Positions 25,882 to 34,070 of a stretch of DNA of 64,000 nt are shown one piece after another; the first letter of the stretch is position 1, and each line of letters begins with the position of its first letter. Both the position numbers and the translations under genes were made by a program. The notes below the pieces were generated by a model. It saw nothing but the letters and a program-made list of their open reading frames with translations. It had not been told where the DNA came from and searched no databases. Source of the stretch: Xanthomonas massiliensis (GTDB lineage: Bacteria; Pseudomonadota; Gammaproteobacteria; Xanthomonadales; Xanthomonadaceae); NCBI RefSeq assembly GCF_900018785.1, contig NZ_FCOY01000007.1:1040632-1104631 (forward strand). Direction: 5' to 3'.

Positions 25882-28559
25882 TGGCGCCGATGCCAGAACA
25901 GAATCCGCTTCCCTTTCCCGACGAGCAGCCCCGGGACGCGCGCCCTGCGCAGGATCCCGTCGCCGCCGGCGACGCGGTCCCGGCGGTCGCCGGAAGCGGT
26001 GCGCGCGCGGTCGTGCGCGGGCGCCGGCCGCTGTGGGCACGCCTGCTCGGGCGCATCGCCGACCCGTGGCTGGGGCTGAAGATCGAGCCGGAGGATCCGC
26101 GCCAGTACGACACCCCGCCGGTGGTGTACGTGCTGGAGGACTACGGCCTGTCCAATGCCCTGATCCTGGACAAGGCCTGCCGCGAGGCCGGCCTGCCCTC
26201 GCCGCTGGTGCCGCTGCCGGGCGATCCGCTCGGCCGCAAGCGCGCCTACCTGGCGCTGTCGCGGCGCAGCTCCACCAACGCGCTGATCCCCGAGCAGCGC
26301 GGCGCACGCACCCACTCCGACTCGCTGGCGCGGCTGCTGGCCGCCCATCGCCTGCACCCGGAGCTGGACGTCAAGCTGGTGCCGGTGTCGATCTTCGTCG
26401 GCCGCGCGCCGGACAAGCAGAGCGGCTGGTTCGCGGTGCTGTTCTCGGAGAACTGGGCGCTGGTGGGCGGCTTCCGCCGCCTGCTCGGCGTGCTGCTCAA
26501 CGGCCGCGACACCATCGTGCGCTTCTCCGCGCCGATCCGCGTGCGCGAGATCGTCGCCGAGGGCGAGGCCGAGGGGCTGGACCCGGAACGCACCCTGCGC
26601 AAGCTGCAGCGCGTGCTGCGCACCCATTTCCGCCGCATCCGCGAATCGGTGATCGGCCCGGACCTGTCCACCCGCCGCCTGCTGGTGGACAAGGTGCTGG
26701 AGTCCGAGCCGGTGCGCGAGGCCATCGCCGCCCAGGCCAAGCGCGACAACACGCCCATGGCCGAGGCGTGGAAGAAGGCCCATGCCTACGCCTGGGAGAT
26801 CGCCGCGGACTACTCCGCGCCGGTGGTGCGCTCGGCCAGCTTCCTGCTCAGCCACGTGTGGAACCGGATCTACGCCGGCGTGCTGGTGCACCACCTGGAG
26901 AAGTTCAAGGACGCCGCGCCCGGGCACGAGATCGTCTACGTGCCCAGCCACCGCAGCCACATGGACTATCTGCTGCTGAGCTACCTGCTGTACGAGCGCG
27001 GCATCGTGCCGCCGCACATCGTGGCCGGCATCAACCTCAACCTGCCGGTGGTGGGCACCCTGCTGCGCAAGGGCGGGGCGTTCTTCATCCGCCGCTCGAT
27101 CCGCGGCAACGTGCTGTATTCGGCGGTGCTCAGCGAGTACGTGGCGCAGCTGGTGGCTGGCGGCTACTCCATCGAGTACTTCGTCGAGGGCGGGCGCTCG
27201 CGCACCGGCCGGCTGCTGCGGCCCAAGGGCGGCATGATCGCCATGACCCTGCGCGCCTACCTGCGCGCGCCCAAGCGCCCGGTGCTGTTCCAGCCGGTGT
27301 ACATCGGCTACGAGAAGCTGATGGAGGGCGCCAGCTACCTGGACGAGCTGTCCGGCCGGCCCAAGCAGAAGGAATCGATCTGGGCGCTGCTGTGGGGCAT
27401 CCCCAAGGTGCTCAAGCAGAACTACGGCCAGGTGGTGGTCAACTTCGGCGAGCCGATCGCGCTGACCGACGTGCTGTCGCAGCAGGCGCCGGAATGGCAC
27501 GGCGAGGCCGTGGCCGAGGACGAGAAGCCGGCCTGGCTCTCGCACACCGTGGACACCCTGGCCGAACAGATCCAGGTGCACATCAACGGCGCCGCCGACG
27601 TCAACCCGATCAACCTGCTGGCGCTGGCGCTGCTGTCCACCCCCAAGCACGCCATGGGCGAGGCCGACCTGATCGCGCAGATCGCCCTGTGCAAGACCCT
27701 GCTGGTGGACATGCCCTACTCGGACCGGGTCACGGTCACCCCGCACTCGCCCGAGCGCATCATCGCCCACGCCGAGCACATCGGCGTGCTCACCCGCATC
27801 CAGCACCCGCTCGGCGACGTGCTCGCCGTCAGCGGCGACACCGCGGTGCTGATGAGCTACTTCCGCAACAACGTGCTGCACCTGTTCACCGCGTCCTCGT
27901 GGGTGGCGTGCTGCTTCCAGAACAACCGCCGCATGAGCCGGGCCACGCTGGTGCGGCTGGGCCGCAGCGTGTACCCGTTCCTGCAGGCCGAGCTGTTCCT
28001 GCCGTGGAGCGAGGACGAGTTCGCCGCGCGCATCGAGCACACCATCGAGGTGTTCGTGCGCGAGGGCCTGCTGCAGCACGTGGGCGAGGACGACGGCGGC
28101 ATGCTGGCGCGCAACACCGGCCAGACCGACGAGGTGTTCCGCCTGCGCGCGATCGGCCACTCGCTGCAGCAGGCGTTCGAGCGCTACTACATCACCATCT
28201 CGGTGCTGGTGAAGAACGGCCCGGGCACGCTCGGTGCCGCCGAGCTGGAAGGCCTGTGCCAGCAGGCCGCGCAGCGGCTGAGCCTGCTGTACGCGCCGGC
28301 CGCGCCTGAGTTCTTCGACCGCAGCCTGTTCCGCGGCTTCATCCAGAAGCTGCGCCAGCTCAAGCTGGTGTGGCCGGACGAGAACAGCAAGCTGGTGTTC
28401 GACAAGCGCCTGGACGCCTGGGCCAAGGACGCCAAGTTCATCCTCGGCCGCGAGCTGCGCCACACCATCGAGCGGGTCAGCCCGGAGGCCAAGGCCGAGC
28501 CGCCGCCGGCGGCGGACGAACCGCCGGCACTGCCGCCGCCGGCCGCGCCGGAAGCCTGA
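25881..28559 (+). CDS. plsB: Glycerol-3-phosphate 1-O-acyltransferase
   Basis: An 892-residue peripheral/inner-membrane acyltransferase, first step of phospholipid synthesis. The four acyltransferase blocks are visible: HRSHMDYLLL (catalytic His-Asp), GAFFIRRS, EGGRSRTGRL and PVYIGYEKLMEG. The C-terminus ends in a Pro/Ala-rich tail. Two starts are possible: ATG 25881, overlapping the upstream stop in TAATG, or ATG 25890, which lies 6 bases after a CATAAT -10-like box (25878-25883). The longer form is given. The N-terminal 30 residues are low complexity and do not decide it. Confidence 0.95.
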   Translation: MAPMPEQNPLPFPDEQPRDARPAQDPVAAGDAVPAVAGSGARAVVRGRRPLWARLLGRIADPWLGLKIEPEDPRQYDTPPVVYVLEDYGLSNALILDKACREAGLPSPLVPLPGDPLGRKRAYLALSRRSSTNALIPEQRGARTHSDSLARLLAAHRLHPELDVKLVPVSIFVGRAPDKQSGWFAVLFSENWALVGGFRRLLGVLLNGRDTIVRFSAPIRVREIVAEGEAEGLDPERTLRKLQRVLRTHFRRIRESVIGPDLSTRRLLVDKVLESEPVREAIAAQAKRDNTPMAEAWKKAHAYAWEIAADYSAPVVRSASFLLSHVWNRIYAGVLVHHLEKFKDAAPGHEIVYVPSHRSHMDYLLLSYLLYERGIVPPHIVAGINLNLPVVGTLLRKGGAFFIRRSIRGNVLYSAVLSEYVAQLVAGGYSIEYFVEGGRSRTGRLLRPKGGMIAMTLRAYLRAPKRPVLFQPVYIGYEKLMEGASYLDELSGRPKQKESIWALLWGIPKVLKQNYGQVVVNFGEPIALTDVLSQQAPEWHGEAVAEDEKPAWLSHTVDTLAEQIQVHINGAADVNPINLLALALLSTPKHAMGEADLIAQIALCKTLLVDMPYSDRVTVTPHSPERIIAHAEHIGVLTRIQHPLGDVLAVSGDTAVLMSYFRNNVLHLFTASSWVACCFQNNRRMSRATLVRLGRSVYPFLQAELFLPWSEDEFAARIEHTIEVFVREGLLQHVGEDDGGMLARNTGQTDEVFRLRAIGHSLQQAFERYYITISVLVKNGPGTLGAAELEGLCQQAAQRLSLLYAPAAPEFFDRSLFRGFIQKLRQLKLVWPDENSKLVFDKRLDAWAKDAKFILGRELRHTIERVSPEAKAEPPPAADEPPALPPPAAPEA

Positions 28560-29512
28560 CCCGCCACCGCGCCACGCGCGGTGCGTCGCGGCGGCGTGGC
28601 TGGAGGCACCGTTCCTCCGCCGCTGTCCAAGGCAGCGGGCAGGGATGGCGATGAAGCACCGGCGACGGCGGGGCGTCGCAGGCCGTCGCCGGCGCGGTCG
28701 CTGGCGGCACCGGGGACCTTCGGCAATCGCCGCGGCGGGATCGACGACGGTGACTGCCGCGTCGGCCAGGCGGCGCCACCGAGGTGTCGCCTTCCCGGCA
28801 GCGCGGCAGGTCGAGGAACAGCACCTCGCCGACCGTGCGCACCCGGCCAGGCCGACCAGGCCGGGCCCGCTGGATGCACCCGCAGCGTGGCACCGGCATC
28901 GCGACGGACGGGGTCGCACCGCCGGGCCACGCCCGCATGCCACGCCGGCGCCGACGCCCGCGGGGGGGGGAGTGCCACCCAGCGATCGCGCGGCCGTCCG
29001 GCGGCCGTTGACCCGATGGTCCCGCCCCCCGGCCGGCAGGGGAGCAGCCGCACGCTTCCGGCCTGCCTCATGATCGGACCAGCCCGGCGACGGCATCGTG
29101 CCGATGGGGCAACAAGCACCGCGGTGGCCTCGATGGCCGCCGGCGGCACGGCCGGCATCGCCGCGTTCGTCCTTCGGCCATCGCCATCGCGCACCGGCGA
29201 AGATGGCCACGCGTCAGCCGAGGCGGGTGGCAACGCCGGTCCGCGGCCATGGCTTCGGAACCATTGCGGCGCGCGACGCTTCCCGTTCCTCCGGCACATC
29301 CCCGTCCGCCGCCCCGGGGCGGGCCCATCGGCCGCCGTGCCGGGAGACGGCGCGAAGCCGGGAACCGCGGTCCCGGCATCTTCCCGCCGCCCCAGCCACG
29401 CCACTGCGCCGGCATCGGTCCGTGGGCAGCCGCTCCGGGACCATCGGCATTGGCATGTGCCGCGCCGGATCGGCGACACTTCCGGCATTCCGTTCCGAAC
29501 CACGAGGTCCGC
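28560..29512. other. Gene-poor kilobase between plsB and the permease gene
   Basis: No coding sequence with recognisable protein character was found on either strand, although open frames are long because of GC content. Just after plsB, CACCGCGC (28565-28572) and GCGCGGTG (28576-28583) form an 8-bp hairpin without T-run that might end the plsB transcript. A G9 run lies near 28962-28970. The upstream part could be a decayed gene, but no piece was matched to a family. Confidence 0.4.
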
Positions 29513-30925
29513 ATGCATCCCTGGTTGCGCCGCAAGTCCATCGACGGCATCGCCGAACACGAGCCGGACCGGCAGCTGCGGCGCACGCTGGGCTGGCCGC
29601 ACCTGGTCGCACTGGGCATCGGCGCGATCGTCGGTACCGGCATCTACACCCTGATCGGCGTGGGCGCGGACAAGGCCGGGCCGGCGGTGCTGCTGTCCTT
29701 CGCCGCCGCCGGCCTGGTATGCGCCTGCGCGGCGCTGGCCTATGCGGAGATGGCCACCATGATGCCGGCCGCCGGCAGCGCCTACACCTACAGCTATGCC
29801 GCGCTCGGCGAGATCGTCGCCTGGGTGGTGGGCTGGAGCCTGATCCTGGAGTACTCGCTGGTGGTCAGCACGGTGGCGGTGGGCTGGTCGGGCTATGCGG
29901 TGGGCTTCCTCAGGGGGCTGGGCGTGGACCTGCCGCTGGCCCTTACCGCCGGGCCGCATGCCGGCGGCGTGCTCAACCTGCCGGCGGTGGCCATCACCTT
30001 CCTCGTCGCCGCGCTGCTGATGCTGGGCACGCGCGAGAGCGCCACGCTCAACGCGATCCTGGTGGCGGTCAAGCTGGTGGCGCTGGCGGTGTTCGTGGCC
30101 ATCGCCCTGCCCCACTTCGACGCGGCCAACCTGCACCCGTTCATGCCCTACGGCTTCGCCAAGTCGGTCGATGCCGGCGGCGTGGAGCACGGGGTGATGG
30201 CCGCGGCGGCGATCATCTTCTTCGCCTTCTACGGGTTCGACGCGATCTCCACCGCGGCCGAGGAGACCCGCAACCCCGGCCGCGACCTGTCCATCGGCAT
30301 CGTCGGCTCGATGGTCGGCTGCACCCTGATCTACGTGCTGGTCGCCGCCGCCGCGGTCGGCGCGCTGAGCTACACCGTGTTCGGCAAGAGCGCCGAGCCG
30401 CTGGCGCTGATCCTGCGCGAGCTCGGCCAGGGCGGCGCGGCCAAGGTGATCGGCGCGGCGGCGGTGATCGCCCTGCCCACGGTACTGCTGGCGTTCCTGT
30501 ACGGGCAGAGCCGGATCTTCTTCGTGATGGCCCGCGACGGGCTGCTGCCGCGCGGGCTGTCCAAGGTCAGCGCGCGCACCGGCACGCCGGTGGCGATGAC
30601 CGCGGTCACCGCGGTGCTGGTGGCGGCGCTGGCCGGCGTGGCGCGGCTGGACGAGATCGCCGCGCTGGCCAACGCCGGCACCCTGGCCGCGTTCACCGCG
30701 GTGGCGCTGTGCATGCTGGTGCTGCGCGTGCGCGAGCCGGGGCGCACACGGCTGTTCCGCACCCCGCTGGCCTGGGTGGTCGGCCCGGTCGCCATCGCCG
30801 GTTGCGCGTACCTGTTCTGCAGCCTGCCGGCCACCACCCAGCGCTGGTTCGCGCTGTGGAACGGGCTGGGCATCGTGGTCTACCTGCTCTACGGACGCCG
30901 CCACAGCCGGGTGCAACCGGCGTGA
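29513..30925 (+). CDS. APC-superfamily amino acid permease
   Basis: A 470-residue protein with 12 predicted transmembrane segments. It begins with the cytoplasmic tail MHPWLRRKSIDGIAEHE and the first-helix signature IGAIVGTGIYTLIG, the unwound substrate-binding helix of the APC fold. The helix 6 region reads FFAFYGFDAISTAAEETRNPGRDL. The tail and length match the cationic amino acid/CAT-like group (YfnA-type). An ACGAGG sequence lies shortly before the ATG. Its stop overlaps the GTG of the next gene. Confidence 0.9.
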   Translation: MHPWLRRKSIDGIAEHEPDRQLRRTLGWPHLVALGIGAIVGTGIYTLIGVGADKAGPAVLLSFAAAGLVCACAALAYAEMATMMPAAGSAYTYSYAALGEIVAWVVGWSLILEYSLVVSTVAVGWSGYAVGFLRGLGVDLPLALTAGPHAGGVLNLPAVAITFLVAALLMLGTRESATLNAILVAVKLVALAVFVAIALPHFDAANLHPFMPYGFAKSVDAGGVEHGVMAAAAIIFFAFYGFDAISTAAEETRNPGRDLSIGIVGSMVGCTLIYVLVAAAAVGALSYTVFGKSAEPLALILRELGQGGAAKVIGAAAVIALPTVLLAFLYGQSRIFFVMARDGLLPRGLSKVSARTGTPVAMTAVTAVLVAALAGVARLDEIAALANAGTLAAFTAVALCMLVLRVREPGRTRLFRTPLAWVVGPVAIAGCAYLFCSLPATTQRWFALWNGLGIVVYLLYGRRHSRVQPA

Positions 30926-31458
30926 CCCGGCAGGAGTTGCGCCAGGCGCTGGTATGGACCGTCCGCTACGGGCTGACCGCGCTGCTCGGTTTCTACTTCG
31001 GCATCGCCATGGGGCACGGGCTGCACAGCCCGTCCGCGTCCATCGGCGCGCTGTGGTGCGCGATCGCCGGCATGACCACGCTGCAGACCACCGCCGAGGA
31101 GACCTGGTCGGCCACTCGCGCCCAGCTGCTGGGCACCTTCACCGGTGCAGTGATCGCCGCGGTGTACCTGTCGCTGCTGCCGTTCAGCGCGGGCGGACTG
31201 GCGCTGTGCGTGGCCGCCACGGTGCTGGTGTGCCGGCTGTCGCGCTACGCAGACAACGGGCGCCAGGCCGCGGTCAACGTGGCGGTGATCATGGTGATCT
31301 CCAGCCTGCACCCGGACCTCAACGCTTTCGCCAACTCGGCGCTGCGCTTCGCCGAGGCCTGCGTAGGCACCGCCATCGCGCTGCTGATGACGCACCTGTC
31401 CAACAGCCGCCAATACCTGCACCTCTGGCGCGCGCGGCGCCGCGGGCGCCGCGAATGA
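30922..31458 (+). CDS. FUSC-like (aromatic acid exporter-type) membrane protein
   Basis: A 178-residue protein with about five to six hydrophobic segments, similar to the N-terminal membrane half of the FUSC/YccS/AaeB family (ALLGFYFGIAMGHGLHSPSASIGALWCAIAG...TRAQLLGTFTGAVIAA). It lacks the cytoplasmic half, as do several short members. It starts at GTG 30922, overlapping the permease stop (GTGA), so translation is probably coupled. Substrate and direction are unknown. Confidence 0.75.
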   Translation: MTRQELRQALVWTVRYGLTALLGFYFGIAMGHGLHSPSASIGALWCAIAGMTTLQTTAEETWSATRAQLLGTFTGAVIAAVYLSLLPFSAGGLALCVAATVLVCRLSRYADNGRQAAVNVAVIMVISSLHPDLNAFANSALRFAEACVGTAIALLMTHLSNSRQYLHLWRARRRGRRE

Positions 31459-31546
31459 GTGCCGGCCGGCGGGCGCGGCACACGGTCCCGTGCGGGCCGC
31501 GATGATCCCGGCACGCTTGCCGCAACGCAACGCGAGGAACCGCCCG

Positions 31547-32824
31547 ATGACGAGCACGGCCCTGCTGGCCTCGGCGCTGGCGTTGGCCGTGCCGGGGACC
31601 GGCCTGTCCGCCTGCAGCGGCCCCGCCGCCGCGCCGGCGGCGGATGCCGACACGGCGTAGGCACGCACCGCGGCGGTCGTCGCCGCGGCCGATGCCTTCC
31701 CGGCCTCGCTCGATGCCGGCCAGCGCGCCAAGGTGCAGTTCGACTTCGATCTGCACCAGGCCCCGGCAGCGGCCCGGTTCGCGCGCAGCCCGCTGCCGGC
31801 GGGCCGACCGCCCGGTGGCCCGGATGCACCGCCCGCCTGGCCGGGACCGGGACCGGGACCTGGCGCGAAGGATGGCGGCGATGCGCACGCGGCAGACGGA
31901 AACGGTCACCCGCCAGGCGGACCGGCGGGCGGCGGCCCCGGCATGGGGCCGGGCGACGATTTCGTCGGCGAGCGCTACGGCCAGGCGGTGTGGTCCAACT
32001 ATCCGCTCAGCGATGTGCCGCGCCCGGGCCTGGCACTGGGCAGCCTGGACGCGACCCAGCGCGCGGCGGCCATGCACCTGTTGCAGATGCTGCTGAGCCC
32101 GCAGAGCTACCGCAAGGTGCTCGACATCATGGGCTCGGACCAGGCCCTGTCGGAGACCGGCACCCACTTCGCCTCCGGAACCGACCAGTACACCCTGGGC
32201 CTCTTCGGCCAGCCGGGCAGCGACGTGCCGTGGATGGTCCAGTTCGGCGGCCACCACCTCGGCCTGAACGTAGTGATCGCCGGCGAGCACGGCGTGCTCA
32301 CCCCGACCCTGACCGGCGCCCAGCCCTCGGTCTACAAGGCCGAGGGCCGCACCGTGCGCGTGCTCGCCGGCGAGAACGACAAGGCCTTCGCCCTGCTCGA
32401 CGCGCTGGACGAGGACCAGCGCAAGCAGGCGATCCTGGACTACCGGGTGGACGACCTGGTGCTCGGCCCCGGCCATTCGGGCGAGACCATCGTGCCCGAG
32501 GGGCTGCAGGCCTCGCGCATGAATGCCGACCAGCGCAAGCGGCTGCTGGCGGTGGTCGCCGAATGGGCCGGAATCGTGGACGCGGCCTACGCGCAGCCGC
32601 GGATGGCGCAGATCGAGGCGGACCTGGACCAGACCTGGTTCGCCTGGAGCGGGCCGACCACCCACGCGCCGGACCGCAACGGCAGCGCCTACTACCGCAT
32701 CCAGGGCCCGCACCTGCTGATCGAGTTCTCGCCGCAGGGCGTGGGCGGGGATCCGACGATGCACGTGCATACCGTGTACCGCGACCCCAGCAACGACTAC
32801 GGGCGCGCGTTCACCGCGCAATGA
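31547..32824 (+). pseudogene. DUF3500 lipoprotein gene with an in-frame amber codon
   Basis: The frame from ATG 31547 encodes a lipoprotein-type signal (GLSACSG) and then a TAG at 31658-31660, after which the same frame continues through a complete DUF3500 domain to 32824. Domain marks include QRAKVQFDFD, GSDQALSETGTHFASGT, VQFGGHHLGLNVVI and RIQGPHLLIEFSPQG. A GPGPGPGAKDGG-type low-complexity stretch interrupts the first part. Without readthrough only a GTG at 31733 could restart, giving a form with no signal. Either a recent nonsense mutation or a base-call error is likely. It is translationally linked to the HupE-like gene (ATGA). Confidence 0.75.
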
Positions 32825-33993
32825 GGCCGGCGCGCGCCGGCGCCGCGCTTGTCGCGCTGCTGCTCGGCCTGATCGCGGCGGCGCCGGCGCCGGCGCACCG
32901 GCTGGACGAGTACCTGCAGGCGGCGACGCTGGACCTGGGCAGCCGGCACATCGACCTGCAGCTGCGCCTGGTCCCGGGCGTGGATGTCGCCGCGCAGGTG
33001 CTGGCCACGCTCGACGCGGATGGCGACGGCCGGCTCTCCGACGCGGAGCGGCACGCCTGCGTGGAGCGAGTGCGGCGCGACCTGGTGCTGGCGGTGGACG
33101 GCACGCCGCTGCCATTGCGCCTCGTCACCGCCACCTTCCCCGAGCCGGCGGCGATCACCCAAGGCACCGGCGAGATCGTGCTCGGCTTCGAGGCCGGCCT
33201 GCCGCCGGGCCCGGGCGAGCGCGCGCTGACCCTCACGCACGCGCATCCCGATCCGGATGCGGTCTACCTGGTCAATACGCTGGTCCCGCGCGAACCGGGC
33301 ATCGCGGTGCTGGCGCAGCGGCGCAGCGCCGACCAGGCGTCCTACCGGCTGGCATTCCGCACCGATGCGCCGCCCGCCGCGGTGGCCCCTGCACCGGGCG
33401 ACAGCGGTCCGCCGGTACTGCTGACCTACTTCGTGCAGGGCGTGCGCCACATCCTCGGCGGCTACGACCACCTGCTGTTCGCCTGTGCGCTGGTGCTGGG
33501 CGCGGCCACGCTGCGCGAGCTGCTGAAGGTGGTCACCGCGTTCGTGCTGGCGCATTCGCTCACCCTGGTGCTGGCGACGCTGGGACTGGTGCACCTGTCC
33601 GCGCGCGTGGTCGAGCCGCTGATCGCGGCCAGCATCGTGTTCGTGGCGCTGCAGAACCTGCTGTGGCCACGGGCCACGCACGGCCGCGGCCGGCTGGCGG
33701 TGGCGTTCGGCTTCGGCCTGTTCCACGGGCTGGGGTTCGCCGGCGGCCTGACGGCGCTGATGCAGCACCTGCCGCATGCGACACTGGTACGCGCCATCCT
33801 CGGCTTCAGCCTGGGCGTGGAGGGTGGCCACCTGCTGGTGCTGCTGCCGCTGTTCGCGCTGCTGCAGGCCCTGCAGCGGCATGGCGGCGCGCAGGCGCCC
33901 ACGCGGCTGCGGACGATCAGGCGCCTGGGCTCGGCCGCGATCGCCGTCGCCGGCACCGGGTACCTCGGCCTGGCGCTCACCGCGGCGACCTGA
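32821..33993 (+). CDS. HupE/UreJ-like membrane protein with a periplasmic EF-hand-like loop
   Basis: A 390-residue protein. A signal peptide (about 1-26) leads to an extracytoplasmic domain of about 180 residues and then a HupE/UreJ_2 domain with six or so helices, including GVRHILGGYDHLLFACALVLG and GLFHGLGFAGGL. The His/Asp pair GYDH is typical and suggests metal transport, as in nickel/cobalt permease relatives. The periplasmic part carries LDADGDGRLSDAE, a good EF-hand calcium-binding loop. The start ATG overlaps the DUF3500 stop; these two families often neighbour each other. Confidence 0.85.
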   Translation: MRPARAGAALVALLLGLIAAAPAPAHRLDEYLQAATLDLGSRHIDLQLRLVPGVDVAAQVLATLDADGDGRLSDAERHACVERVRRDLVLAVDGTPLPLRLVTATFPEPAAITQGTGEIVLGFEAGLPPGPGERALTLTHAHPDPDAVYLVNTLVPREPGIAVLAQRRSADQASYRLAFRTDAPPAAVAPAPGDSGPPVLLTYFVQGVRHILGGYDHLLFACALVLGAATLRELLKVVTAFVLAHSLTLVLATLGLVHLSARVVEPLIAASIVFVALQNLLWPRATHGRGRLAVAFGFGLFHGLGFAGGLTALMQHLPHATLVRAILGFSLGVEGGHLLVLLPLFALLQALQRHGGAQAPTRLRTIRRLGSAAIAVAGTGYLGLALTAAT

Positions 33994-34070
33994 GCCGCCG
34001 CCGGCCGCACGCGCTTGCGCCGATCACGGCCGGGCCACACCCTGCGGCAAGGCGCAGGCCGGGCGCGGCC

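Noticed and set aside
25728-29210. An 1160-codon minus-strand open frame across plsB
   Set aside because: It is the mirror of plsB codon bias and does not resemble any protein family; plsB on the plus strand has all four acyltransferase blocks.
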